This document shows positions 36,120 to 46,023 of a DNA stretch of 64,000 nt, piece by piece. A program made the position numbers and the translations under genes. This DNA comes from Cerasicoccus arenae (lineage in GTDB: Bacteria; Verrucomicrobiota; Verrucomicrobiia; Opitutales; Cerasicoccaceae). The DNA lies in contig NZ_BMXG01000005.1 of assembly GCF_014651635.1 (NCBI RefSeq), positions 62,001 through 126,000 of the forward strand. The letters are read 5' to 3'. Each line of letters begins with the position of its first letter. Within the stretch, counting starts at the first letter, position 1. The notes beneath the pieces are model-generated. The model did no database searches and had not been told where the DNA came from. It worked only from the letters and a program-made list of their open reading frames with translations.

Positions 36120-36638
36120 ATGGCCGAAGCAGAGAGCCCAGTTTTTCTCATCGACGCCTATTCTGAGCCGGTGATCTTGCGTATTCAAGGACGCGCAAGT
36201 TTTCTTAACTGTGCTCCGGTGCGTGATTTCTTTGACCGGGTAGCTGAGATGGGTAAGCGAAGCGTGGTGATTGATTTCCAGGACTGCACTGGGATGGACA
36301 GCACCTTCCTGGGCATTATGGCAGGTGCGGCGCTGGAGTTTCGAAAACTTGAGCCACCGGGCGATTTTACGTTGGTGCGGTTGAGTCAGCGCAATTTGGA
36401 GCTGGTGCGTAATTTGGGTCTTCACCGGATTATGAATGTGGAGACCGGCTCCTTCGATATGTCGTTTAATGCTTCCAATACAGAGTCTCTCAGTAATGCG
36501 AGTCAGACCGAGCGAGATAATGCGGCTATGGTTCTTAAGGCACACGAATGTCTGGTGGAAGCCGATAGCAGCAATCAGAAAAAGTTCCAAGACGTGCTCT
36601 CTTTTCTGCGTTTGCAGGTTGATAAAGACGCACCTTAG
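36120..36638 (+). CDS. STAS-domain protein (anti-sigma-factor-antagonist-like)
   Basis: 172 residues. Residues about 10-110 form a STAS domain: VILRIQGRASFLNCAPVRDFF, then VVIDFQDCTGMDSTFLGIMAGA, where the Ser of the MDS segment is at the place usually phosphorylated in SpoIIAA-like proteins. The tail (about 110-172) is helical and hydrophilic. It could take part in partner switching with a kinase/phosphatase; no such partner gene is adjacent. The downstream gene encodes a hybrid histidine kinase, 331 bases further on. A 10-base motif, ATCGATCGTT, occurs on both sides of the gene (36081 and 36644). Confidence 0.72.
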   Translation: MAEAESPVFLIDAYSEPVILRIQGRASFLNCAPVRDFFDRVAEMGKRSVVIDFQDCTGMDSTFLGIMAGAALEFRKLEPPGDFTLVRLSQRNLELVRNLGLHRIMNVETGSFDMSFNASNTESLSNASQTERDNAAMVLKAHECLVEADSSNQKKFQDVLSFLRLQVDKDAP

Positions 36639-36969
36639 AGCAATCGATCGTTAGTAAAACGGCGTTTGGAGCGGAGGGGAATTACTCAAACAACGTTAGG
36701 ACTTATTATATTTAACTACAAAGATCGCGCGCGAACGTAAAGAGATGCCTTGTTCGTCTCGCGGTCCTTTTTGTGCCCATTTTGGAGTGTATATACGTTC
36801 GAAGTCGGTCCAAACATAGATGGCGATTGGTCTCAGGGCCGATCTACAACATTTTTTGAGGCGAGGATAGTTGAATCTCATCTTTTTTAAGGTGTGAATT
36901 TGCACTACAAATTAATGGGTATTATACTCTGAACTCGCGCCATATTAGCTTTGCTATAGAACTAGGTGA
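36639..36969. other. 331-base intergenic region, AT-rich, no gene recognised
   Basis: Between the STAS gene and the hybrid kinase gene. It holds the second copy of ATCGATCGTT at 36644-36653 and a small inverted repeat AATTTG/CAAATT at about 36896-36912. A 69-codon minus-strand frame (36696-36905) has no recognisable domain and is not annotated. The promoter of the kinase gene presumably lies here. Confidence 0.6.
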
Positions 36970-38592
36970 ATGACCTCGCTAGCGAACTGGTGGGAGGGCT
37001 TCTGTAGCACTTCCTATCTGCCTCATGAGAACGAATATCCATGGGACCCATCTGTCCTATGGCTTAGTGTCATTGCCAATGGCGTGATCTTCATGGCCTA
37101 TTGTTCGATTTCGTTTGGATTGTTTTACTTTGTGCGTCGTCGCCGCGACCTGATTTACAAGCGGATCTTTGTCTTATTTGGGCTGTTCATCCTGTGCTGC
37201 GCCACGACACACGCCATAGCCATTTTGACGATATGGAAGCCCTACTATTTGTTTGAAAGCATGGTGTTACTGGTGACAGGAGTGGTTTCTCTGGCAAGTG
37301 CCATCGTGATGTTTCGTATGATCCCTGAAGCCCTGCAACTGCCCAATCCGCAGGAATTGCGAAAGACAAAACAGGAGCTGGTCAATGAAGCCCGTAAGAA
37401 AGCTGATGCTGAGTCTGCCAGCGAAATGAAGTCTCAATTTCTAGCCAATATGTCTCACGAAATTCGCACGCCGCTCAATGGGCTACTTGGCGCAATCGAG
37501 CTATTGGGTGACGATCCTGAGCTTCAGGATAAATATCAGACAGAGCTTACCATTGCTCAACAGTCGGGGAAAAACCTAGTTGCTATCATTAATGACATTC
37601 TGGATCTGGCGAAAATTGAAGCGGGCAAGCTAGAAATGCGCTGTATTCCGTTCGACGTTAAATTCATAATTTCGAATATTGTGGAGCTATTTCGGATGAA
37701 GGCGGAAGCAAAGGGTCTTTTATTGTCCGCAAATTTTTCTTCCGATTTACCTGCCTATGTCTATGGCGATCCGGTGCGTCTTTCGCAGATCGTTACGAAC
37801 CTTGTCGCGAACGCGATCAAATTTACCGACAAGGGAAGCGTGAAGATTATGGCCCATCTTGAAGAGGTCAAAGACAACTATGTTGGTCTAAGCATTGTTA
37901 TAGAAGACACTGGTATCGGGATACCGGATAATCGTGTCTCGGAGATTTTTGAAACGTTTCAGCAAGTGCACGGCGAGATAAATGAAGAACGTGGCGGCTC
38001 AGGGCTCGGGTTAGCCATTTCCAACCACCTTGCCAAGAAAATGGACGGCGGTATTATGGTGGAAAGTAAACTGGGCGAAGGTTCCACCTTTACGGTGCTT
38101 GTCCGCTTGTCTGCTCCGAGTGAGATAGCCACCGACTGTAAAGAAGCTCCTCCCGTTTGGCAGTCTCTGGCACCTCCTCCGGGCAAGTCCTCGCTCAATA
38201 TTCTATTGGCGGATGATAATGCGTCTAGCCGTCATATTCTCCGCAAGATGCTTTCAGTGGATGGAGTCAATGTCGCTGCAGTTCAAAATGGATTGGATGC
38301 GCTGACGGCGCACGACGAGAATGATTTCGACGTAATCATTATGGATGTGCGAATGCCTAAAATGGATGGCATCGCTGCTATCCGCAAAATTCGTTCGACT
38401 AAAAAAGATGCTGATAGGCGAATCCCGATTCTCGTTCTGACAGCTTATGCGATGGCAGAGGATCAAGCTCGCGTTATTAGTGCGGGTGCCGACGCTTATT
38501 TGGCGAAGCCCTACCAGCGACAAGAATTAATGACCAAGCTTCAGCAGCTTCTGGACTCGCAAGGCAAAGCTAAGATTGGTGCTGTTCGATGA
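36970..38592 (+). CDS. Hybrid histidine kinase with ethylene-receptor-like sensor domain
   Basis: 540 residues. Residues about 28-125: three transmembrane helices, close in pattern to the ethylene-binding domain of plant ETR1 and Synechocystis Slr1212. Tyr44, Cys77 and His81 (AYCSIS and CCATTH) are spaced exactly like ETR1 Tyr32, Cys65 and His69; ETR1 Asp25 is replaced by Asn37. Then a helical linker, HisKA with NMSHEIRTPLNG (His163), HATPase with LVANAIKF, DTGIGIP and GGSGLGLAISNHLAKKM, and a receiver domain from about 412 with phospho-acceptor Asp459 (IIMDVRMPKMDG) and Lys in AKPYQ. Ligand unknown; ethylene or copper is suggested, not shown. Confidence 0.85.
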   Translation: MTSLANWWEGFCSTSYLPHENEYPWDPSVLWLSVIANGVIFMAYCSISFGLFYFVRRRRDLIYKRIFVLFGLFILCCATTHAIAILTIWKPYYLFESMVLLVTGVVSLASAIVMFRMIPEALQLPNPQELRKTKQELVNEARKKADAESASEMKSQFLANMSHEIRTPLNGLLGAIELLGDDPELQDKYQTELTIAQQSGKNLVAIINDILDLAKIEAGKLEMRCIPFDVKFIISNIVELFRMKAEAKGLLLSANFSSDLPAYVYGDPVRLSQIVTNLVANAIKFTDKGSVKIMAHLEEVKDNYVGLSIVIEDTGIGIPDNRVSEIFETFQQVHGEINEERGGSGLGLAISNHLAKKMDGGIMVESKLGEGSTFTVLVRLSAPSEIATDCKEAPPVWQSLAPPPGKSSLNILLADDNASSRHILRKMLSVDGVNVAAVQNGLDALTAHDENDFDVIIMDVRMPKMDGIAAIRKIRSTKKDADRRIPILVLTAYAMAEDQARVISAGADAYLAKPYQRQELMTKLQQLLDSQGKAKIGAVR

Positions 38593-38661
38593 CTTGTCTT
38601 TGTTCGTTCTTCCGCTCTGGTTGGCCAGAATAAAAGCAACCATGCTAAAATGCTGGAGTTT

Positions 38662-39360
38662 CTATCTTTGTCCGTAGTAGGCCGATGCTCCATGTTTGCG
38701 GAAGAAATGCTTATTACGTAAGTGATCAGGAGCTCCAGTTAAGTCGGGATTCAGAGCGAGACTTTTCAAGGCCATGTCTGCTACGATTTCCAGAGCGCGT
38801 GCATTTTCTACGGACTTGTTGGCGGATGTTCCCCATGCAAATGGGCCATGGTGCTGGACCAAAATAGCGGGAATCTCGGTGGGATCCAGATCCGCAAAAC
38901 GCTCAACGATCACATTGCCGGTTTCCCATTCATAGTCCCCATCGACTTCGTTGACGCTCATGATACGGGTCACGGGGACTGGGCCATTAAAGTAGTCGCA
39001 ATGAGTCGTGCCCAGGCAAGGCAGGTCGCGGCCAGATTGAGCAAAGGCCACGGCATTGCGCGAGTGTGTGTGAACAACCGAGACGACACCTTGGTCAGCC
39101 CAGGCGCAGTAAAGTCTTCGGTGCGTTGGCGTGTCGGAGGAGGGCCGTAGTTCGCCTTCGACAATGCGCCCGTCTAAATCAAGAAGCACCATGTTCTCGG
39201 GGGTAAGCGCGTCGTAGTCGACGCCGCTGGGCTTGATCGCGAAAATGCCGCTATCTGGATCCAGCACGCTAACGTTGCCAAATGTGAGGTCGACGAGACC
39301 GGTCGCCGGAAGTTTACGATTGGCTTCGTAGCAGGCTTCGCGGATGGCTTGGTAGTTCAC
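38662..39360 (-). CDS. araD: L-ribulose-5-phosphate 4-epimerase
   Basis: 232-residue class II aldolase-like epimerase, last enzyme of the L-arabinose pathway (to D-xylulose-5-phosphate). Marks: [12 protein letters not shown] and [16 protein letters not shown] at the start, the metal-binding [30 protein letters not shown], and [20 protein letters not shown]. Length equals that of E. coli AraD. It starts with GTG that overlaps the araA stop by 4 bases (GTGA), indicating translational coupling. Confidence 0.95.
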   Translation of the reverse strand: MNYQAIREACYEANRKLPATGLVDLTFGNVSVLDPDSGIFAIKPSGVDYDALTPENMVLLDLDGRIVEGELRPSSDTPTHRRLYCAWADQGVVSVVHTHSRNAVAFAQSGRDLPCLGTTHCDYFNGPVPVTRIMSVNEVDGDYEWETGNVIVERFADLDPTEIPAILVQHHGPFAWGTSANKSVENARALEIVADMALKSLALNPDLTGAPDHLRNKHFFRKHGASAYYGQR

Positions 39361-40859
39361 GCTAAACCTTTCAGGCCGTAGCTTGTGGCGTTCCAGCGTA
39401 GCTCGTTGCGGAATTGCCGCAGGTTCGTATCTTGGTCAATGACCAACGCTTCGATGCTAGCCATTTCGGCAAGCATGAGAAGCTGATCCGTCGTCGTCGA
39501 GTAGCTGAAGACTGTGTGGTGGGCACCACCAGCATGAATCCAGGCAGCGGCCCCGGTTTTCAGGTTAGGCATGACTTCCCACAGCACGCGGGCAACGGGC
39601 AACTTCGGCAAGGCTTGTTCGGGCGGGTAGGCGACGACTTCGTTAATGAGTAGGCGGAAGCGATTGCCCATGTCGACGAGAGACGCATTGAGCGCAGGGC
39701 CGGGCTTACCGTCAAAAACAAGGCGGACGGGATCGTCTTTGCCGCCGATTCCCAGTGGATGAATCTCGCAGCTCGGTTTCTTTGTGGCAATGCTGGGGCA
39801 TATTTCCAGCATGTGTGCGCCGAGGCAGCGCATGCCGTCAGGTTTAAAATGGTAAGTGTAGTCCTCCATGAAGGAGGTGCCAGCATCCGCGCCGGCATTC
39901 ATTGCCTTCATGACGCGCAATAGGGCGGCGTGTTTCCAGTCACCTTCTGCGCCAAAGCCGTAGCCATCCGCCATGAGCCGTTGTGCAGGCAGACCAGGAA
40001 GCTGACAGAGCCCGTGAAGGTCCTCGAAGGTGTCCGTGAATGCGCCGAAGCCACCGGTTTCAAGGAAAGAGCGCAGCCCGAGCTCGATCTTCGCTGCGGT
40101 GCGGAGGCTTTCGTGTCGTTCGCCAGCTTTCGCCAACTCAGGCGCGAGATCATAGTTATCTGCGTAGATGCCGCATAGGTCGGTCACTGCGGAATCCGAC
40201 ACGTCGTTAATAACGCCGACGAGATCACCAATGCCATGGGTATTAACGGAGACGCCAAAGACTCTTTCCGCCTCAACCTTGTCGCCATCGGTTACGGCGA
40301 CCTGTCTCATGTTGTCTCCAAAACGAACGACTTTGAGAGATTGGAACTCTGCCCATGCTGCCGCTACGCGGGCCCAAGCCGCTAGGTCATTGCGGATTTC
40401 CGGATCTTCCCAATGGCCAACGATCACGTGGCGAGCCTGCCCAATTCGCGCGCAAATGTGCCCGAACTCTCGCCCTCCGTGGGCGGACTGGTTCAGGTTC
40501 ATGAAGTCCATGTCTATGCTTGCCCAGGGGATATCGCGATTAAACTGCGTATGAAGATGGCAGAGCGGCTTCTGCAATGACTTCAACCCAGCGATCCACA
40601 TCTTGGCTGGGGAAAATGTATGCATCCAGCAGACCATGCCAACACATGCTGGCGTGTTGTTGGCTTCACGGCAAAGTGCGGTGATTTCTTCGGACGTTTT
40701 CAAGCATGGCTTGAATACGATTTTGAGCGGTAACGCGTCGCCGGCATTCAGGGCGGTGACGATGGCATAGCTATCGGCATCGACTTGGCGGAGTGTTTCC
40801 GGGCCGTAGAGATGCTGGCTGCCTGTGGCTAACCAGAGTTCACGAGAAGAGGTTGTCAT
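39357..40859 (-). CDS. araA: L-arabinose isomerase
   Basis: 500 residues, the usual length, converting L-arabinose to L-ribulose with Mn. Clear family stretches: [20 protein letters not shown] at the start, [47 protein letters not shown], and [10 protein letters not shown] with the catalytic Glu. It lies 7 bases after araB and overlaps araD. Confidence 0.97.
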   Translation of the reverse strand: MTTSSRELWLATGSQHLYGPETLRQVDADSYAIVTALNAGDALPLKIVFKPCLKTSEEITALCREANNTPACVGMVCWMHTFSPAKMWIAGLKSLQKPLCHLHTQFNRDIPWASIDMDFMNLNQSAHGGREFGHICARIGQARHVIVGHWEDPEIRNDLAAWARVAAAWAEFQSLKVVRFGDNMRQVAVTDGDKVEAERVFGVSVNTHGIGDLVGVINDVSDSAVTDLCGIYADNYDLAPELAKAGERHESLRTAAKIELGLRSFLETGGFGAFTDTFEDLHGLCQLPGLPAQRLMADGYGFGAEGDWKHAALLRVMKAMNAGADAGTSFMEDYTYHFKPDGMRCLGAHMLEICPSIATKKPSCEIHPLGIGGKDDPVRLVFDGKPGPALNASLVDMGNRFRLLINEVVAYPPEQALPKLPVARVLWEVMPNLKTGAAAWIHAGGAHHTVFSYSTTTDQLLMLAEMASIEALVIDQDTNLRQFRNELRWNATSYGLKGLA

Positions 40860-40866
40860 GGATGAT

Positions 40867-42603
40867 TTATTCGAAATTTAAGATGTAGTTTGAAACAGGA
40901 GCAGCATCGACGGATTCGGGCTTTGAATCGCAAGTTTTCATCGTCGGTTTGCCATCTTTGATGCGTAGCAGTTCCTTCATAACATTGCCCAAGTTGACCA
41001 CGGATACGCCGCCAAAGGCGTCGTGGACCTTTTCGTAGAGTGCATATATCTCGTTATATATTGCGCGGTTCGCTTCAATCGGCTGGTAGCTTTGGGGGCG
41101 TATGTGAGCCATGACGGCTTGGGCGGAGGCGTAGTCGGTATGGACACCTGCCACAACTGAGGCCCCGATCGCTGCGCCCAGTGCACAAGCTTGTGATGAG
41201 GCAGTGATTTGCATTTCTCGACCAAGAACATCAGCGTAGATTTGCATGAGCAGCGGGTTTTTTTCCGCAATGCCACCAGCGCACACAACGCAGTCGATTC
41301 GCACGCCATAAGCTTCCATGCGCTCAATGATTTTTCGGGCACCAAAAGCGGTTGCTTCGATCAGGGCGCGGTAGATGTCGGCCTGTGTAGTGTGCAAAGT
41401 CTGGCCAAGGAGCAAACCAGTGAGCCGCTGGTCAACGAGCACGGTTCGATTGCCATTGTTCCAGTCAAGCGCAAGTAGTCCATGCTGCCCAGGGTGTTGC
41501 TTGGTGGCTTCCTGAGTTAGTTTGACGTGGAGACTGGGGCTGCCTTGGCATACGCCTTCCACCCACCACTTGAAGATGTCGCCAACGGCGCTTTGGCCAG
41601 CCTCAACGCCATAGCAACCAGGGATGATGGAGCCATTGACGATGCCGCAGATTCCAGGGATTTCCTTAATTTCTTGGTCGGCAGGCATGACTGCACAGTC
41701 GCAAGTCGATGTGCCGATGACCTTGACCAATGTGCCGGGCTTTACCCCGCAAGCGATCGCACCGTAGTGGACGTCCATTAATCCCATTGCGATTGGGATG
41801 CCAGTAGGCAGCCCCAAGCGATGGGCCCAATCGTCACAAAGATGTCCGGCGGTGGCATCTGAGTTGAGGGCCTTCTCGTAGAGCCGGTGACGCAGGTCAG
41901 CGAGCTTTGGATTGAGCATGGCGAGAAATTCCTTGTCCGGCAGGCCATCCCATTCGGGCGCATAAAGCGCCTTATGGCCAGCTGCACAAACACTGCGCTG
42001 AATCTTTAAGGGGTCCGTTATCCCGGAGAGAACGCTGGGAATGAAATCGGAAAGCTCGACCCAACTATGCGCCGCGTCGAAGACTTCGGGGTCAACGTTT
42101 AGGCAATGCCAAATTTTGCTCCACCACCATTCGGAGGAATATGTATCGCCAGTTCGGGCAACGAATTGTGGGCGGTGCTCCTTGGACAGCGCCGTGATGC
42201 GTGCAGCTTCCTCGTGGCTGGTATGATCTTTCCAAAGCCAGCATTGCGCGTTTAGGTTGTCCCTGAATTTCGGGTTGAGCGCGAGTGGTGCGTTCGCTTC
42301 GTCAACGGGTAAAGGGCTGGAACCAGTCGTATCGACTCCGATGCCGACAACGCTTTTGGCGCTAAATAGTGGATCGGCTTTCTTTGCCCGTTCGATCGCC
42401 TGTCTTACGGAGGATTCCAAGCCCTCCAAATAGTCGCCGGGGTGCTGACGTGCTAAGTTCGCATCATGAGGATCTAGAAGAATTCCTTCTTTGCCCGATG
42501 GGTAATGAAGAACGCCTTCGCCGATTTCTGCTCCATCCAAGCAACGTACAACAACGGCCCGCACAGAATTTGTGCCGTAATCAATTCCTAGGGTATAAGC
42601 CAT
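40867..42603 (-). CDS. araB: Ribulokinase
   Basis: 578-residue FGGY-family kinase that phosphorylates L-ribulose. ATPase/sugar-binding segments: [62 protein letters not shown] and [23 protein letters not shown]. The length and GIDYGT(N)SVR start are typical of AraB rather than xylulokinase. ATG at 42603 is used. It follows the LacI-type regulator gene by 36 bases on the same strand. Confidence 0.95.
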   Translation of the reverse strand: MAYTLGIDYGTNSVRAVVVRCLDGAEIGEGVLHYPSGKEGILLDPHDANLARQHPGDYLEGLESSVRQAIERAKKADPLFSAKSVVGIGVDTTGSSPLPVDEANAPLALNPKFRDNLNAQCWLWKDHTSHEEAARITALSKEHRPQFVARTGDTYSSEWWWSKIWHCLNVDPEVFDAAHSWVELSDFIPSVLSGITDPLKIQRSVCAAGHKALYAPEWDGLPDKEFLAMLNPKLADLRHRLYEKALNSDATAGHLCDDWAHRLGLPTGIPIAMGLMDVHYGAIACGVKPGTLVKVIGTSTCDCAVMPADQEIKEIPGICGIVNGSIIPGCYGVEAGQSAVGDIFKWWVEGVCQGSPSLHVKLTQEATKQHPGQHGLLALDWNNGNRTVLVDQRLTGLLLGQTLHTTQADIYRALIEATAFGARKIIERMEAYGVRIDCVVCAGGIAEKNPLLMQIYADVLGREMQITASSQACALGAAIGASVVAGVHTDYASAQAVMAHIRPQSYQPIEANRAIYNEIYALYEKVHDAFGGVSVVNLGNVMKELLRIKDGKPTMKTCDSKPESVDAAPVSNYILNFE

Positions 42604-42639
42604 CAACCCATAATATGGATTACAGCGGCGGTAAAAAGG

Positions 42640-43704
42640 CTATTGGGACTTGACAGTCAAGTGTCCGTGAGTCTGTTGACGAACGGTTTGGCCATTAACC
42701 CAAGTGGGACCAATGAGGGTTGCGCGCGGAAAGGGGGGAGCGCCCTTATCTCCCCGGTGAATCATACCGATGAGCATATCCATTGCAGTCTGTCCGACAA
42801 TGTCATTGTGTTGATTCATGCCCGCCCAATTGGGTCGGGATGCCCGCCATTCCAACTGGATGAGTCCAATGTCTTTCGGGACCTTGAGCCCCATGTCTTC
42901 TAGCCAAGCATGGACTTCATTGTAGAGCGTGAAAATGACATCAGGCTGCTCTTTCTTCAGCCAATCCTGAAAATGCCGATGATTCTCCCGTGCCTTGGCA
43001 ACATCAAAAAATGGTTGTATGCGACGGGATTTGGGCAAGACTGTCTGCCCACTTTGATAACCGGCGCTGAATCGGTGTTCGACAAGTTGGTCGATTACGG
43101 AATCCAAGACTAAGCCAGGTCTCTGATAGCCAAGTTCCAGCGCTTTTTCAAAAGCGCGCAGAGCCAAAATGTGATGATCAACGCATGAAAATGACAACGT
43201 TGGCTCGCGCGTGCGCACGCCGGTAACAACGCAAGGAAACGCCTCGATCACGGGAACGAAGGCTGGCGGTAGTTGATTCTCATTCATCAATCCGACAACT
43301 ACAATACCGCGTATGCCGCGGGTTTGGAGTATATCTATCCAACGTTGGCCAGACATTGATTGATCGAATAGCCATAGTGAATCGATGGCATATCCGAGCT
43401 GTGACGCACGTTCTTTGCAGCCGGTAACGTAGTTGGGAATGGTTGGATGCTCACGAAAGGCGCGGTGGTTTTGATTGCCGTTTATCAGTGCAATGGTAGC
43501 GGATACAGAGTCACTCCCTCGCTTGCGCATTTGGGACATGACTTCGCCGAAGACTTGATTGCGGCGATAGCCAAGCTCATTAGCGACGGCCAAAATTTTG
43601 TTTCGAGTTTCCTCGGATATCGAGGGATCATGCTTGAGCGCAAGCGAGACAGCGTTTTTTGAAACGCCGATTCGGTCCGCTATTGTCTGCATGGTAACTT
43701 TCAT
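42640..43704 (-). CDS. LacI-family regulator, likely for the arabinose operon
   Basis: 354 residues. N-terminal LacI helix-turn-helix (MQTIADRIGVSKNAVSLALKHDPSISEETRNKI, then LGYRRNQV) followed by a periplasmic-binding-protein-like effector domain (SLWLFDQSMSGQRWIDIL, GIVVVGLM). First gene of the leftward unit regulator-araB-araA-araD. An arabinose response is inferred from position; AraC-type and GntR-type AraR regulators are more usual, so the pairing with LacI is noted. The putative operator was not identified in the 36 bases before araB. Confidence 0.85.
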   Translation of the reverse strand: MKVTMQTIADRIGVSKNAVSLALKHDPSISEETRNKILAVANELGYRRNQVFGEVMSQMRKRGSDSVSATIALINGNQNHRAFREHPTIPNYVTGCKERASQLGYAIDSLWLFDQSMSGQRWIDILQTRGIRGIVVVGLMNENQLPPAFVPVIEAFPCVVTGVRTREPTLSFSCVDHHILALRAFEKALELGYQRPGLVLDSVIDQLVEHRFSAGYQSGQTVLPKSRRIQPFFDVAKARENHRHFQDWLKKEQPDVIFTLYNEVHAWLEDMGLKVPKDIGLIQLEWRASRPNWAGMNQHNDIVGQTAMDMLIGMIHRGDKGAPPFPRATLIGPTWVNGQTVRQQTHGHLTVKSQ

Positions 43705-43740
43705 CTCAGACGAGTGGCATCACAGCTCGCTATTGCGTTA

Positions 43741-45825
43741 CTAATTACGCACGCGCTGATAAAGAATGCGCCAGTTGGTATCCCGGATACGGGTTAGGTG
43801 GCTAATAAGGCGGCGTCGGTATTCGATGTTCTTCTCGATATTGTCCTCGGCTCCAGCGGTGGACTTAAAGTAATCGTAGAAGTGCGTTTTGCTCACGTCG
43901 TCTAGATCGCGTTTGGCGAAGTTGATAACGTGCTGAAGAAAGAGCTTGGTCTCGCGCTCGTAGTATTCAGTGCGCTGCTTGCGGTCGCTCATGGCCTCGA
44001 GGTAGTCATCATAAAGGCGACGCAACTCGTCATTGTTATAGAATGCAGGCTTGTCTGTGAGGTAATTGTAGATGGCAACGGAGTCGTCGTTGAATTGGCG
44101 AACCATGTCATACTGGCGTTGCCATTTGGGCCAGCTAATCTGCTCCCATTGAGTGACGGAATCAATGCGGTAGCCGAACCAGCGGATAATCGCGCCGTCC
44201 TTTTCTATGTCGCCGCGAAGAGCTTCTTCTTCGGCAAAATTATCAGGCATATCCTTGCGTACATAGGTGGCCACGGCAATGACTTCGCCAGTGTCCAAGT
44301 CAATGATGGGGCTGCCGCTGTTGCCTGGCACGAAGCGGGCATCGATCTCGACACGATCAGGCCCAATGCCAAGCACCTGCCCTTCAACTTGCGTGACGAC
44401 CCCCCCCCCCAGTTTGTTGCCAGGGACGACGACGCGGTCCTTAATGTGTGTATCTTCCGCAACATTGATTGCAGCCTTCAGGCTACCTTGCGTATTATTG
44501 ACCGCTATAACTGCGATGTCGTGGCCGATAGCACCATAGATATCCTGAGCGTCCACGGGGTCGCCGTTGACCGTGCGTAGCCGCAACTGACGGTGCCCAG
44601 AGAGTACGTGCTGATTGGTCACGATAAAATCACGACCGCGGATATTGCAGAAAAAGCCAGTGCCGACTCCTTTATCGCCTTCGATGACGACAATCGCAGC
44701 GAGTTGTTCAGCAGTCAGCAGGGTCTGTTTGGTTTCGGCCTCTACCACTTCTTCCATGACTTGCTCGCCCGGGAGCTTATCGCTGGCTATAGGGGCGAAG
44801 ATGCTGCCCGATCGGGGTTGTTCTGGTTCAGGAATGGGCTCCGGCTCACTTGGTGTCGGGGTGACCGTTGTTCGGGGCGTTTGGTCGATTTCGGTAACTG
44901 TGGCCGCAGGAGCGACAGCCACATTGTCGGCGGGAATGGCGGGGAGGTCGAGTGCCCCAAAGACAATGCCGTTCGGGTCGATGTCAAAAAAGGCCGGGCG
45001 GGGCCGGTTGAGCGTTAGTTCCTCTGGAGTGACTTTTACGCCGAACTCAGGCTGGATCAGGGCCGTGACGTTGGCGTATTCTTTTTCTTCCGCACGTTCG
45101 GCCATGGTTTTGACAATGGCAACTGGTTCGCGGGTGAGCCAAACGGCAACGTGGGTGCCATCGGAATTTTTCCACACAACTAGGTCTGTGGCCACGCCAG
45201 CTAGGTTTTCTTCACCCACCCACCATGCGTCACGAGGGAATTTTCGCTTATCAGTGAACCAGTCGAGTTTACTAGGCAGGGCGTCCTCCAGAGCCTCATT
45301 AGAGGCAAGGAGCCATTCTGGCGTGGGGTCGTAGTTGATCAGCAGGTAATTGTTTTCGTGGATTGCGCTGGCGAGCGCTTCTGAGCTTAGGGGGAGGGGG
45401 GAGGATGAAAAGTGGTCGGTTGCATGACGCTGTGCGCTCCAGAAATCTACCGAGGTAAAGCTGCGGCCGTGTCCGAAGCTGACGATCTCGTGTCGCAGGG
45501 CAAAGGGCTTGCGGGTGAAGGCGGTGGAGAAGAGTTTGTAGCGCTTGGCTCGTGCGGGTCCGTTTTGGCCTTGGAAGAGAAATCCGCCGCCGTTTTCGCT
45601 CTCCTCGTAGATGACGATTCGCACGGCACCTTGAGCGCGGTAGGTCGCGCAATTTGCGTAGGTTTCGCGGGCTCGCAAAAGCAATGGCACGCCATCACGG
45701 GGTTGATTATAGAGCGTGCGTGCGGTGGGGGTGGGGAGGGTCTCGGTCGAAGTTGGCGCTTGTGCGCGCAACAAAACCGGCAATAGCAGACTGGCCACAA
45801 CCAAAACTGAGATTAAACGAGACAC
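43741..45825 (-). CDS. Secreted trypsin-like serine protease
   Basis: 694 residues with a signal peptide (MSRLISVLVVASLLLPVLLRAQA). The N-terminal about 340 residues have no family I recognise; a Pro-rich linker (TPTPSEPEPIPEPEQP) follows. Then a chymotrypsin-fold domain of about 180 residues with a complete triad: His in VTNQHVL, Asp in GHDIAVI, Ser in GNSGSPI. The C-terminal about 150 residues are helical and charged (DDYLEAMSDRKQRTEYYERE). A G11 run (44400-44410) encodes the glycines of KLGGGVV between the Asp and Ser of the triad. Substrate unknown. Confidence 0.85.
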   Translation of the reverse strand: MSRLISVLVVASLLLPVLLRAQAPTSTETLPTPTARTLYNQPRDGVPLLLRARETYANCATYRAQGAVRIVIYEESENGGGFLFQGQNGPARAKRYKLFSTAFTRKPFALRHEIVSFGHGRSFTSVDFWSAQRHATDHFSSSPLPLSSEALASAIHENNYLLINYDPTPEWLLASNEALEDALPSKLDWFTDKRKFPRDAWWVGEENLAGVATDLVVWKNSDGTHVAVWLTREPVAIVKTMAERAEEKEYANVTALIQPEFGVKVTPEELTLNRPRPAFFDIDPNGIVFGALDLPAIPADNVAVAPAATVTEIDQTPRTTVTPTPSEPEPIPEPEQPRSGSIFAPIASDKLPGEQVMEEVVEAETKQTLLTAEQLAAIVVIEGDKGVGTGFFCNIRGRDFIVTNQHVLSGHRQLRLRTVNGDPVDAQDIYGAIGHDIAVIAVNNTQGSLKAAINVAEDTHIKDRVVVPGNKLGGGVVTQVEGQVLGIGPDRVEIDARFVPGNSGSPIIDLDTGEVIAVATYVRKDMPDNFAEEEALRGDIEKDGAIIRWFGYRIDSVTQWEQISWPKWQRQYDMVRQFNDDSVAIYNYLTDKPAFYNNDELRRLYDDYLEAMSDRKQRTEYYERETKLFLQHVINFAKRDLDDVSKTHFYDYFKSTAGAEDNIEKNIEYRRRLISHLTRIRDTNWRILYQRVRN
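44400..44410. repeat. 11-base G/C tract inside the protease gene
   Basis: Eleven C on the plus strand (G11 in the mRNA) encode LGGGV. A one- or two-base change would remove the catalytic Ser region from the product. Confidence 0.95.
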
Positions 45826-45908
45826 TGTGTATAGATATCACGAAGCTTTTTAGGTTTGGCAAGCTTCGGTAATAATTGCCGGTTTTTCTGCTTATAAATC
45901 CTCTCAAA

Positions 45909-45917
45909 GGGGGGGGG
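45909..45917. repeat. G9 tract in the divergent protease/cysC promoter region
   Basis: Nine G lie in the 198-base gap between the divergent protease (start 45825) and cysC (start 46024) genes. I see no other clear element there; promoters in both directions are presumed. Confidence 0.85.
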
Positions 45918-46023
45918 AGGGACGACATTTGAGTCTTATCTTTGGTAAGTTGGGTAAGATACTAAAAATAAGCTTGCGCTTGCCTTTATTTCGCCTATCG
46001 ATACCCAACTTTCCTTTCCTTAC

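Noticed and set aside
36696-36905. 69-codon minus-strand frame
   Set aside because: No domain, no context and no initiation signal; listed as intergenic.
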